A stretch of DNA of 64,000 nt, taken from NCBI GenBank assembly GCA_903813345.2, contig CAIIXF020000010.1, forward strand, positions 3,463,169 to 3,527,168, read 5' to 3'. This DNA comes from Owenia fusiformis. Taxonomy: Eukaryota; Annelida; Polychaeta; Sabellida; Oweniidae. Made by a program: the position numbers and the translations under genes. Below, piece by piece: positions 25,301 to 34,923 of this stretch. Each line of letters begins with the position of its first letter. Positions within the stretch are counted from its first letter, which is position 1. The notes beneath the pieces are model-generated. The model had not been told where the DNA came from. It did not search any database and saw only the letters and a list, made by a program, of their open reading frames with translations.

Positions 25301-25841
25301 GATTGGTCGATTTGTCAGGAATTTGCATTGACATATATTTTGTTACTACAGTGTTTTGCCGATAGATCCTGTCGAGGAATATACGGCCAACAACACTGAT
25401 GATGCATATGGTCTCCAGACATTTTCACAAACACACCCGGATGTGCAAGACACCCAAGAGCGCATGCGTCAAGAGATTCTGCGACAAGCAGCCGCTACAA
25501 CTCCATACGGGCGTTCAAAAGAATTTAGCCAGCTTAGGAAGGATGCAAAACCCGCTCTGAAATTAATCAACTCCATTGAAGAGCTCGAATGGAAAAAGGG
25601 TATAAAGTCACGTGTGCCTAGATTAGCATATATAACTGCAATGAAGTCGCGTAGCAATATGAGGAGCCCACTTCGACAGTATAACTCTGAACTCGAAGAA
25701 ATCAAAAATAAGGAAGTTGGCACAATATATAAGGTGGTGGCGTTTGATCCTTACACTGGAGAACCGGGGTATAATATTTACCATAAGAAGATTGAAACAC
25801 CTTACCAGGGGATTCTATCTCTTGACACATCGGACTTCTAA
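19390..25841 (+). CDS. Unrecognised four-coding-exon gene, 457 residues
   Basis: Exons: 19390-19634 (5'UTR plus CDS from ATG 19427, with an in-frame TGA just upstream), 22408-22856, 24112-24338 and 25352-25841. Donors are GTAAGT, GTACAA and GTACAT; acceptors are TCTCCAG, TTTTCAAAG and TTACTACAG. Phases agree at every join (1, 0, 2) and the spliced length is 1374 nt. The protein has no signal peptide or membrane segment. Residues ~70-220 are Pro/Ser/Gln-rich and polar, residues ~220-295 are basic and Pro-rich (PVSPPGPGLHRPSTYVQRQ), and residues ~296-457 are more ordered, with Lys-rich helical segments. It looks like an intracellular, partly disordered protein. I do not recognise the family. 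The stop codon at 25839-25841 overlaps AATAAA (25840-25845). Introns hold mobile elements. The acceptor before 19390 implies an upstream non-coding exon that I could not place. Confidence 0.65.
19635..22407 (+). other. Intron 1 of the 19.4-kb gene
   Basis: It contains a fragment at 19668-19735 (GGCGGTTGG...GGCGTCTGTAACAAA) related to the ends of the array-bearing element, and a duplicated 57-bp block at 20184-20240 and 20283-20339 with a weaker third copy near 20397. A 15-bp inverted pair TAGAGAGGTTAAGCT lies near 21165 and 21648. Minus-strand frames at 20954-21244 and 21544-21849 are open but lack splice or family support. Confidence 0.45.
20184..20339 (+). repeat. 57-bp direct repeat, offset 99 bp
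   Basis: ATCAATATTTGTTCCTATTT and the bases following, through ATATCTTCT, are identical at 20184-20240 and 20283-20339, separated by a T-rich/ATTAGATTT spacer. A diverged third copy (ACATCAATATTTTTTCACAT, TCCATCAAAGG) starts near 20407. The exact identity points to a recent local duplication. Confidence 0.85.
22975..23480 (-). pseudogene. Non-LTR retrotransposon reverse-transcriptase C-terminal remnant
   Basis: On the minus strand the open frame contains RLCNTCKCVEDEFHFIINC, the Cys-Cys-(acidic)-His-Cys motif that ends many LINE-type ORF2 proteins. It is preceded by a GRHTKPKPKP stretch and, in another frame, by SAISRFRLSSHRLKI. Upstream sequence continues in at least two other frames, so the copy is frameshifted. 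It lies in intron 2 of the 19.4-kb gene. No endonuclease or catalytic RT domain remains here. Confidence 0.7.
23517..24078. mobile_element. Foldback/mariner-like MITE with ~170-bp arms
   Basis: The left arm (GGTGTCCCAAAAATGAGCCAC, TTTTTGACAAGTAATATCTCG, GTGAGTACTAAGAAATTCAA, AGCATGTCA) is mirrored at 23890-24078 (GACATGCTATCTTGAATTTC, CCTAGTACTCAC, CGAGATAATACTTGTCAAAA, GTGGCCAATTTTTTTGG). The arms are about 75-80% alike. TA dinucleotides flank both ends, fitting Tc1/mariner-derived MITEs. The right end is only about 34 bp from exon 3 of the host gene, so the branch point/acceptor region of that intron abuts the element. Confidence 0.7.
24797..24939 (+). other. Candidate alternative exon of the 19.4-kb gene
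   Basis: A good acceptor (GATCTCTTTCAG) and donor (GTGAGT) enclose 143 bp open in the frame fed by exon 3 (AG plus A gives Arg). The peptide has protein-like composition (IRSVHFDPFCMLSPHTSPTS). The length is not a multiple of three: if spliced to exon 4 the new frame stops after four codons. It may be a regulated truncating exon, an alternative last exon, or a fossil. Confidence 0.3.
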
Positions 25842-26700
25842 TAAAGTAATTATTGACATTACTAAGTTGTGTCTGCAAAGTATATTCTGAAAAAATGCCA
25901 CCGATTGTTAGCAATATTTGATAAAGGCTTAGGTCAAATGTCGTCGAATTCTTAACATTTCAATTTCACTACTCATTTTTCCTTTACGTTTTCCAGACCT
26001 CTCTCAGAATTCTCAAATTCAAACCTAATTAACCAATTTTGAAGAAACTCAAAGGTTAGAGGAATCATATTGACCATATCTGACTATTCTCTGACCGAGA
26101 CAACTCTGTTATATTCAACTCTATTATCTTTTAACATATACAATTAATTTATTGATTTATATTATCATATTACAAAAATGATACCACCACAATGGTATTA
26201 TTTTGGTACAGTAAAATGTACAAAATACTACAACATAACAGAACGGTCATGCATTAATCTATTTCCTCTCCAGAAACCTTGGATAGATAAGGTAATCATC
26301 ATTCTGATACTCATAGCATCTTTCTGTTTCACCTGACTGAGAAGAAATGAGATGTCATGGTTTATCATGATGGGTAATCATTACTATATGGCTAACATTT
26401 TTTCTGGGAATCAAACCGTGTTGTCTAAATACTAACCAAACTAGTGAATTGATAGACGGAGTTTTGTCCATTGTGTATGTGTTACATTATCTGCTTATCA
26501 CTTAGCCTACTGTATACATTAACATGGTTATATAAATGCGTCATGTTATTCCTTTCAACGTTATCATAAATTCTCTATTTTATAGATACTTGTAACCACC
26601 GTATTCTACTATAATGTATGTTCTATATTAAATTTCGAAATATGAATGTTACATTGAATAGTCTCATTTGTGTCATTTCAGTTTGCATATCAACATATCC
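25842..26700. other. Non-genic stretch after exon 4
   Basis: AT-rich; no exon-like segment or repeat recognised. It is intronic if 28418-28877 is spliced to the upstream exons, otherwise intergenic. Confidence 0.4.
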
Positions 26701-26703
26701 AGT

Positions 26704-26918
26704 CAATAGGGAGGTCAAGTTACACGTTTATTTTAAACACATATACGCGAACGTGAACGTATAGAATTATGGTCCTCTGTTGATTATTTCTCCCATGTTG
26801 TAGTGTTTACTTTCCAAGGGACAATGAATTGAGAGCGGGACAGTTGTCCATGCGGTCGAAATATTGCATGGTCACGTACAGGCATCTCTTAAAACGTATA
26901 ACTTATACCTCCCTATTG
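26704..26918. mobile_element. MITE with CAATAGGGAGGT ends
   Basis: CAATAGGGAGGTCAAGTTACACGTTT at the left is mirrored by AAAACGTATAACTTATACCTCCCTATTG at the right, giving about 25 bp of imperfect terminal inverted repeat over 215 bp. Non-coding. No clear target duplication. Confidence 0.55.
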
Positions 26919-27228
26919 TCTATATTGTACACGTGTTCAAGTCCGGCCGGTAATATATAGGACAGCCCAAGACTCGATGTATTGGACATACCTTTGGCTC
27001 AATGAATTCTCTTGATCTAACAAAATCTCAGAAATCATTCGTTTGATCATCTCTAAAAAGTAATTCTTGTAAAACTCTGTTTGATTCTTTTTAAATGTAA
27101 TACATCGTCCATACTCTTGTATATAAACACATCAAGTCATACAGATCTAAGTATTTTAATTTAACATTTATTGACAGAGATGTATATAATGAAAAACTTT
27201 GTGTTCACTGATACAAAATTTGTTTTTG

Positions 27229-27337
27229 TGGTTGCATAACGATCCCAAAATGCATCTTATCTACAACAATGTAATAAAGTGATGTATCTTTATTTGGTTT
27301 TTACAACAATGTAATAAAGCGATGCATCTTTATTTGG
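27229..27337 (+). repeat. Tandem duplication of a ~41-bp unit
   Basis: ACAACAATGTAATAAAGTGATGTATCTTTATTTGGT is followed at once by a second copy with two substitutions. Two copies only. Confidence 0.7.
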
Positions 27338-27518
27338 TAAAAAATAGTGAAATTATTTCATAACCTAACTAACGAAAACGACACTGTACTGGTATATCAA
27401 AATACCGAAATATTATACAAATGTTCGAATTTGCGTCATCCCAATAATTAAGGAAATTCAAATATCATCTTATGAAAATCGCCTCGGCTTTCACCAGTTT
27501 AATAATAAAGTGTTTCGT

Positions 27519-28333
27519 AGAAGACACTGGGAATCAACTAGAAACGAAGACATGCTGTCTTCGTTTTGGCATGACCGGACGTCCGGTAGACGAATTTGAG
27601 AAGAATTTTTGTTTTATTGATTTTATCACCTCTAGATCCTTAAATCTCTTAACTTAATATTTGGCCCATATGTAGTACGGAGTGCTCTTTGCATTCGTTT
27701 GACTTATTTTTGAACCATGAAACGAAGACAGCATATTTCAATTATATCTGAATGCACTAAGTAAAGTGGTCACGCAGAACAAAAAATATTTTGGAATTCC
27801 TTCAAGATATCTGCAATGTGCTTTCAAGTGCAATTGTGACCCTACTACGTTTATATACTTGTACACAGTAAAAAATGAATGTCTTCGTTGTAAGTAAAAT
27901 GTCTTCGTACCATTGCTACAAAATGGAAAGCTATTTTCGTTTCCTAATGCCTGGGTCACATTTGCTCCGATTCATCGGTCGGCGCCCGGCCGATTGAGTA
28001 TCCTGTTCACAATTGTATTCAGTTTTGAGCAGAATACTCAATCGGCCGGGCGCCGGCCGATGAATCGGGGCAAATGTGACCCAGGCATAAGCGAATGAAC
28101 CGGATTTGTAAATATCGAAATAATTACTTTATCTATTCTGAGATGATATCATATTTCGGAACCAGAACCTACGTACTTCATACGAGCCAAATATTAAGTT
28201 AAAATCTGAAGGATAAAGTTGATACAATCAAATAAACAAAAAAGTTTATCAAATATTGTATAAGAAGTCCGGCCATGCCGAAATGAAGTCAATGGAAATG
28301 TCTTCGTTTCAAATTGATCCCCAGTGGAAGACA
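27519..28333. mobile_element. TIR element with ~180-bp arms, host of a nested foldback
   Basis: The left arm (GAAGACACTGGGAATCAACT, GAAACGAAGACATG, TTCGTTTTGGCATGACCGGAC, CTTAACTTAATATTTGGC) is mirrored at 28183-28333 (GCCAAATATTAAGTTAA, GTCCGGCCATGCCGAAATGAA, TGTCTTCGTTTCAAATTGATCCCCAGTGGAAGAC). GTCTTCGT words also recur inside. The middle is split by the separate palindromic element 27948-28087. No transposase. Confidence 0.6.
27948..28087. mobile_element. 140-bp near-perfect foldback with TAA flanks (Harbinger-like MITE)
   Basis: TGCCTGGGTCACATTTGCTC...CGGCCGATTGAGTAT is mirrored almost base for base by ATACTCAATCGGCCGGGCGC...GGGGCAAATGTGACCCAGGCA, leaving a ~30-bp loop. The direct flank on both sides is TAA, which fits the 3-bp TWA target of PIF/Harbinger elements. 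It is inserted inside another TIR element, so it is the younger of the two. Confidence 0.75.
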
Positions 28334-28417
28334 TAATAGCATAATAGCATGGGCATTCGCATGCAGTTAGAAAATAACGTTTACGTACTAATTGTACTAA
28401 TTTACGCTTTCTTACAG

Positions 28418-28877
28418 CATGCCCGTGCACGCCCCTCCGGCACACTATGAAATACGAGAGCTGGAACATTTGATCCCAAAGGAAAGCATTGCTGAAAGAT
28501 ACCGAAGATGGTTAATAGAAACTGGTAAATTAGAACCAACATCGACTCTTGTACCATCAAAGTACCAATTTAGTGAGCCTTACGGCACAACAATGGCCGA
28601 CGATGACTACATAGGGTTTATAAAGCATGAGATAGCAAGGGAAAATGCCAGACTGGAGCAGGAAGCAAGGCGGGCTGAACAAGAAGCAATATACACTGGT
28701 TGCTACCAAGAAGTAGGAAATTACGACAACAACATGTCAATGTCGCAATTGAGCATTGGGATACCTAGTAGTGGGGCCCCATCTCCACTGGTAAACCAAA
28801 CGACCCAGCAAAATGACAATTGTGCCACCTATCTGGACAATGATGAAACACCGCAACCTAATTTTTCCGATTTTTAA
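28418..28877 (+). CDS. Terminal coding exon, 152 residues, unrecognised (alternative end of the 19.4-kb gene or separate gene)
   Basis: A pyrimidine-rich acceptor (TTTCTTACAG) precedes C-ATG, and the frame stays open to TAA 28875-28877. The peptide starts MPVHAPPAHYEIRELEHLIP, has a charged helical segment rich in Arg, Glu and Ala (IARENARLEQEARRAEQEA, possible coiled coil), then a Ser/Asn/Gln-rich tail ending NFSDF. The exon needs phase 2 upstream. A weak donor (GG|GTATAA at 25769) inside exon 4 of the upstream gene would supply it, replacing the last 24 residues of that exon. Alternatively ATG 28419 starts its own gene with a non-coding upstream exon. No poly(A) signal was identified downstream. 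Confidence 0.5.
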
Positions 28878-29264
28878 TTTAGCAACCAGCAATTGACTTT
28901 CATTACGTTTGATGTTTGGGACTTTATTGTACTTTGGAATGATTTTCACCCTGTATATATTTTTCTGTTAGTATTAATAATTGTATTTCTTCGTTCGAAC
29001 ATGAAAAACATGGTTTTTGTTAAAACACTCCTCGATTTATGTGAAACGTTAATTGGAGTAACGCTATCTGGATTAACATTCAATTACGATTCGATATAAC
29101 GTTCAATACACATTCTGTATATATACATATACTGTACACATAAAATGATTGTCTGTTAATGTATTTTTATGCTTGTTGGGATATTGGGGCTAGTATTACT
29201 TAGTCAGAAATGAGAGAAACTAATCAACCTCATAAAGTAAATTTTTAGCCTATAACCCTTCCAC

Positions 29265-30553
29265 GGTGTATAACCCAAACGCTCCTACATGCACGACGGA
29301 GCGTTTCATTACTGAAATTAAACAAAGAAACGCTCCGGAGTAGGAAAACTGACTGGCGGGAATGATGAGCCGTCTGACGATTTCCCCAATAATGGGAATA
29401 AGAGGTATGAGTTACATATTTCGAGTATACCATTCGATGGGTGTGATATTCATGTTGTACTTGGCTGGCTGTTGACGTTTGAAGCAATTAGGAAGAGCTG
29501 TACGAAGCAGTATAGTTATCAAAATTCAAAAACGTATTTGTCATTCTACCGGTCAAAACCCCTTTTGTCGATACATGTTATTAGTTGAGCTAAGATTAGA
29601 GCACCAACGTATATTTTAGTCAAATTCCAATGCTTCAACGCACCATACATTATCGTAATAGTGATTTGATGACCGAAAATCCAGTCTTAAAAATGATGAC
29701 ATTCTCATATTCAAAAAACGCTCCGATCTGGTTAACACAGTGAACTGGAAACGCTCCGGTAGTCTAGATCAGTTTAGGAAATATATAGCTTTCCTTTTCT
29801 TTTCAGGAAGAGAAAGAAAAGATCTATTATACCCCTTGGCATCAATAGAAGAAAGATTAATTCACATATAAATTTTCGTTTTTTTCTATAGTTTTATGAT
29901 TTAGCACATATGTAGGCATGACATAATCTAATGTAGGCTTAAATCAGCTAGTTGCACGTTTAGCACCACCAGGTTCAGATGTTTCAATTTGCCTAACAAG
30001 TACAACACGTTTTTGAGAGATAGATTCGATTCGAAACTCTTCTCTAATAATCTGAAAATTATATCAAAACAAAATGGTAAGAGCGTTTCTAAAATTGTGT
30101 TCTAAATCGACGGAACGTTTCGAGGAAAACAAGCGATTTCTCGAGAACAAGTAATGGATTTGGACTGGGATTTTAGGAAATGAGAATATACGAGTTTGTG
30201 ATCTACTACTTTAACAGAAAGATTAACGTTTTCATAGAAATACAAGTTTAATTCGTAATTTGTGGTCAAATCGTCATCTTCAGATTCGTTCGATCTACAC
30301 TGCGGAGCTTTGATCAAGCAAATAACAGTTTACCACCAGAAGTTGAATAAATCAGATCTTTGCTCATGGTATTGTTCATCGAATGGTACATAATATTTCA
30401 CCATAACATATGATATGTAAGAGAAACAAGAGGAACAATACTTACGGTCATAGTGGAATCTTCATTAGCCGCCATTTTATTTCGCTCCGGAGCGTTTCCG
30501 CGTTTTAAATGAAACGTTCCGTCGTGCATGTAGGAGCGTTTGGGTTATACACC
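29265..30553. mobile_element. 1.29-kb TIR element with GGTGTATAACCCAAACGCTCC ends
   Basis: The left terminus GGTGTATAACCCAAACGCTC (29265 on, continuing CTACATGCACGACGGAGCGTTTCATT) is mirrored at 30505-30553, including TGAAACGTTCCGTCGTGCATGTAGGAGCGTTTGGG. The arms are about 47 bp with one or two mismatches. CGCTCCGG-type words recur inside at 29331, 29718, 29751 and 30484. No transposase was recognised and flanking duplications are unclear. Probably a non-autonomous DNA transposon of unknown superfamily. Confidence 0.65.
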
Positions 30554-30964
30554 ATGCCTTCTTCGAACACTCGATAGATGCCATCACTTTCTGTCAGTCT
30601 TAATGAACACAACCCAAGCTTGGCAACGGACTGAGAAGACGTTCAACCCGAGCGTCAAACCTTGAGAATTATAAAGGAGAGTTGGCTTTAGATCGACCAT
30701 ATTAGAGTTTAACATTGGCTCAAAGTTGTATTTTCAATGTTGAGCAAAGCATCATAATTATAGCCTCTGGCAATGAACGGGCTTTATGAGAACAGTGTAT
30801 AATATAATCTGATTCACTTTTATGATAAAAAAACATAGTCGTAGTTATCCGAGGTTTTAATGCTAAATGAAAGTTCCGAGGTGTGCATGATTATTTTGAT
30901 GTCGTATTGTAGAATTTACGAGATATTTGACTTTGTTCCATAGTTACTGTGATAGCATGTCAAA

Positions 30965-31087
30965 ATAAACAAGGCATTAACATGCTTGTCACCTCCTGTC
31001 ATTTTTTACAGATACCGACCGCCACCGAGCGCAAAACACCAACCGCCAAACACCGTCCACAAAAAGGTTGGGGACTAAAACTTACAC
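30965..31087 (+). mobile_element. End fragment of the array-bearing element family
   Basis: ACAAGGCATTAACATGCTTGTCACC followed by TTTTTTACAGATACCGACCGCCACCGAG and CCAACCGCC matches the two ends of the 32.7-34.6 kb element joined without its tandem array. A mariner element is inserted at its right side (31088). Confidence 0.5.
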
Positions 31088-32130
31088 TACGAGGCCCGAT
31101 CAGAAAGTAAGTAACCAACTGCTCTCATTTTTCCATACTTTATCCAATCACATTGAAATTTTCACAGATAATGTAGAAAATATTTACCTATTAAAGAAGA
31201 CCAACGACAATGGGTTAGCGTCAATTCCATTGTTATGGCTGTTGCTATGGTGATAATTGTTTTGGGTAGGCGGGGCACCCTTTTGGAAGTAGCATTTGAA
31301 GATAATTTGTAGAGTTTTTTCTATATGTTGTATTGCCTCCAAATATGTCAAATTTACATGTAGGACTACATTTTAACTCATAGACCTTGAAAATAATCAC
31401 CAATAAAGTAAATGCAGTTAAAGCAACATTTCACTTTGTCCTTAAAGACATGCAACAGGTCACCATTTAATGACACTGCAAACTGCCATTGAAAGCTTGA
31501 ATGACAGCTTCATTGCTGTCAAAATAGATTCCCCGTAACAACATCTTTGCATTTGGAAAGAGGTATTAGTCTCATGGGGCCAGGTCTGGGGAATAGGGAG
31601 CCTGGGATATTTGTATGGCCATGGAGAAGGCTTCAACTACTGCATCTTTGGAAATGTGGGCTCTGTGGGGTGGAGCATTGTCGTCATGCCAGTAAATTCC
31701 CCTTTCAACCGTATTTGACTGGATTAAAACTGTGACCAAAACCTGACCATCAATATGACACATTTGTCATTGATTTCTATGTGTCAGTGACTTATAAATG
31801 AGACAATGGAACGTAGTAACCATTGTAGTAAGACAAAAAACAAATAACGCAGTCTTGCATGAAAATATGAGGTCATTTGGAGGTATACAGCATGTACATA
31901 AAACTCTACAAATCATCTTCCAAAGCAGTTTACAAAAGGATGCCCCGGCTACCCAAAACAATCGTCACCATAGTAACAGGTATAACAATGGAATTTACGC
32001 TAACTCATTGTCTTTGGTCTAGTCTAATAATTTAATATATTCTACATCATCTGTGAAAATTTCAATGTGATTGAATAAAGTATGGAAAAATGAGAGCTGT
32101 TGGTTACTTACTTTCTGATCGGGCCTCGTA
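31088..32130 (-). mobile_element. Degenerate mariner element with TA flanks
   Basis: Ends TA|CGAGGCCCGATCAGAAAGTA and TACTTTCTGATCGGGCCTCG|TA are inverted, and the similarity continues inward for over 200 bp on each side (through CTACCCAAAACAAT). Such long arms are unusual for mariner. A transposase fragment lies on the minus strand at about 31440-31770. The right half has lost the N-terminal coding part. Confidence 0.8.
31440..31770 (-). pseudogene. Mariner transposase fragment (C-terminal catalytic part)
   Basis: The minus-strand frame has GIYWHDDNAPPHRAHISK followed by APYSPDLAP, the diagnostic second and third aspartate regions of mariner transposases. About 31-32 residues lie between the aspartates in this decayed copy, where D34D is usual. 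After PDLAP there is an in-frame stop, then recognisable YLFPN...RGIYFDSNEAV sequence, so the gene is dead. The DNA-binding N-terminus and first catalytic Asp are absent. Confidence 0.8.
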
Positions 32131-32415
32131 TGTCAACACTTATCTTTATTTCCTCCGTTTGTTTTGGAGAGAAAAAAAGTGTAACATTTAATTACATCGT
32201 AGAATTTACAGAAACGTTTAGATTAGTACATCAGTCCGTTTTTAATATTTACATTGTAATTAATCAACTCTACATTTTTACATTTAAATGAACGTATAAA
32301 CCGTACCATTTTCATAACATATTCATAATGTGAAGTGTAACTGCACATTCGATAATGAACATATTATCATAGACACTGTCATCAGCTACATTTAACTGTA
32401 TTCTGCTGCCCAGAA

Positions 32416-32500
32416 CTACCCTGCACGCAGAGTCTAGTTATAAACTGCTGAAGATGAAGCTCTCTTTTAAGAAGCGAAGTCAAACTAATGCAAAGGTAGC
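32416..32500 (+). repeat. 85-bp dispersed repeat with complementary ends, copy 1
   Basis: CTACCCTGCACGCAGAGTCT...GCAAAGGTAGC. A second copy at 42329-42416 keeps AGTCTAGTTATAAACT and GAAGTC/AAAC/GAATGCAAAGG at ~80% identity. The ends pair (CTACCCTGC with GCAAAGGGTAG). It is not a tRNA. Small foldback-type repeat of unknown class. Confidence 0.55.
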
Positions 32501-32704
32501 CCAGAATTGTCGACGCTGTCATGAACGGGTAAATCTCAAAAATGCGTCTCTTTCAGATATGAATGATGACAATGTGATTAATGGGTGTTTTTGCCAATAA
32601 CTCAGGCAAAACTTGGTTGCAGATTACAATGGATGTTTTTAAAGAATTCCAGCTTATAATATGCTTCCATTCTCGAAAGCCGTTTATTTTACTCTGTTAC
32701 ATAT

Positions 32705-34570
32705 TTGACAAGGCATTAACATGACAAAATGTCACCACCTAGTTGCTCACAATATTATGAGTTCAAACTTAAGTCAGATTTGAATTTCTGAGAACTTGTA
32801 AAGTCAAATTTGAACTTCTGAAAAGAAGTAGATGATTTTGAAAAAAAAATTTGGTCAATTTGAAGCAAGTTGAAAACAGACCTTTTTGACCTTTTTTGAC
32901 CTTGAGAAGGTCATTAAAGGTCAAATGTCAAATCTAAAGTCAGATTTGAATTTCTGAGAACATGTAGATGATTTTGAAAAAAAAATTAGTCAATTTGAAG
33001 CAAGTTGAAAAAAGATCTTTTTGACCTTTTTTGACCTTGAGAAGGTCATTGAAGGTCAAATGTCAAATCTAAAGTCAAATCTAAAGTCATATTTGAATTT
33101 CTGAGAATATGTAGATGATTTTGAAAAAAAATTTAGTCAATTTGAAGCAAGATGAAAAAATACCTTTTTGACCTTTTTTGACATTGAGAAGGTCATTGAA
33201 GGTCAAATGTCAAATCTAAAGTCAGATTTGAATTTCTGAGAACATGTAGATGATTTTGAAAAAAAAATTTAGTCAAACTGAAGCAAGTTGAAAAAAGACC
33301 TTTTTGACCTTTTTTGACTTTGAGAAGGTCAGTTAAGGTCAAATGTCAAATCTTAAGTCAAATCTAAAGTCAGATTTGAATTTCTGAGAACACGTAGATG
33401 ATTTTAAAAATATTTTAGTCAATTTGAAGCAAGTTGAAAACAGACCTTTTTGACCTTTTTTGACCTTGAGAAGGTCATTTAAGGTCAAATGTCAAATCTA
33501 AAGTCAGATTTGAATTTCTGAGAACATGTAGATGATTTTGAAAAAAAATTTAGTCAATTTGAAGCAAGATGAAAAAAGACCCTTTTGACCTTTTTTGACA
33601 TTGAGAAGGTCATTGAAGGTCAAATGTCAAATCTAAAGTCAGATTTGAATTTCTGAGAACACGTAGATGATTTTGAAAAAAAAAATTAGTCAATTTGAAG
33701 CAAGTTGAAAAAAGACCTTTTTGACCTTTTTTGACTTTGAGAAGGTCATTGAAGGTCAAATGTCAAATCTTAAGTCAAATCTAAAGTCAGATTTGAATTT
33801 CTGAGAACACGTAGATGATTTTGAAAAATTTTTTTAGTCAATTTGAAGCAAGTTGAAAACAGACCTTTTTGACCTTTTTTGACCTTGAGAAGGTCATTGA
33901 AGGTCAAATGTCAAATCTTAAGTCAAATCTTAAGTCAGATTTGAATTTCTGAGAACACGTAGATGATTTTGAAAAAAAAATTTAGTCAATTTGAAGCAAG
34001 TTGAAGACAGACCTTTTTGACCTTTTTTGACCTTGAGAAGGTCAAATGTCAAATCTAAAGTCAGATTTGAAGGTCAAAAGTCAAATCTAAAGTCAGATTT
34101 GAATTTCTGAGAACATGTAGATGATTTTGAAAAAAATTTAGTCAATGTGAAGCAAGTTGAAAAAAGACCTTTTTGACCTTGAGAAGGTCATTGAAGGTCA
34201 AATGTCAAATCTGAAGTCAGATTTGAAGGTCAAATGTCAAATCTAAAGTCAGATTTGAATTTCTGAGAACATGTAGATGATTTTGAAAAAAAATTTAGTC
34301 AATGTGAAGCAAGTTGAAAAAATACCTTTTTGACCTTGAGAAGGTCATTGAAGGTCAAATGTCAAATCTAAAGTCAGATTTGAACTTCTGAGAACATGTA
34401 GATGATTTAGAAAAAAATTGAAGTCAGTCTAAACAGTATTTGTTAAGTTATAGGAAGTTGTAAAAAATTGTTACAGACGCCGGACGCCAACCTCCAACCG
34501 CCGGACGCCAACCGCCGTCGCAAAAAAACGGAGACCATAACAATATGTCACCACTTTTGGTGGTGACATA
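32705..34570 (+). mobile_element. Array-bearing non-autonomous element, copy B
   Basis: It begins with GACAAGGCATTAACATGACA and TGTCACCACC, then carries a tandem array, then TTGTTACAGACGCCGGACGCC, AACCGCCGTCGC and ends with the 27-bp palindrome TATGTCACCAC-TTTTG-GTGGTGACATA (34544-34570). The same parts appear in reverse order at 7195-7925. There is no coding sequence; mobilisation would have to come from another element. Confidence 0.65.
32764..34420 (+). repeat. Tandem array, about 12 copies of a 135-160 bp unit
   Basis: Each unit contains GTCAGATTTGAATTTCTGAG, ACATGTAGATGATTTTGAAA, GTCAATTTGAAGCAAGTTGA, and GACCTTGAGAAGGTCATTGA followed by GGTCAAATGTCAAATCTAAA. GATGATTTTGAAA recurs at about 32830, 32967, 33113, 33248, 33397, 33529, 33667, 33820, 33962, 34122, 34273 and 34403. 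AGGTCA-type words in direct and inverted orientation are frequent. Copies are 85-95% alike. Confidence 0.9.
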
Positions 34571-34923
34571 AAAATGAGATACTTTAGAAAAAGCTATTTG
34601 CATAATTGGATCGGTATGCAAGAATGTCTGCAACGCTTTGTGCAATTTCGCAGTCGATGCTCATGGCGTCTTTAGCAAAGACAGTTGTTATCATAGTTTG
34701 TGAGTAGGTACGAGAAACTATATAAGAATATGTATTTGAAACTTCATGCGTACATCGACATAATCTTTAGAAAAAGTTTAATTTCAATTCCCCAACTTTC
34801 CCTTCTCAGTCATATTTTTTATCAAAGAATTTCGTAAATATGGTTAAAATTTACAAATGAATGAATAGAACAACTCACAAAATCGAGAGTGTGACTTTTT
34901 ACCAGAAGTTAACGTCATAAATC

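Noticed and set aside
28893-29099. Hydrophobic frame after the 28418 exon
   Set aside because: Most likely 3'UTR; AT-rich sequence yields Phe/Leu/Ile by chance and no acceptor precedes it.
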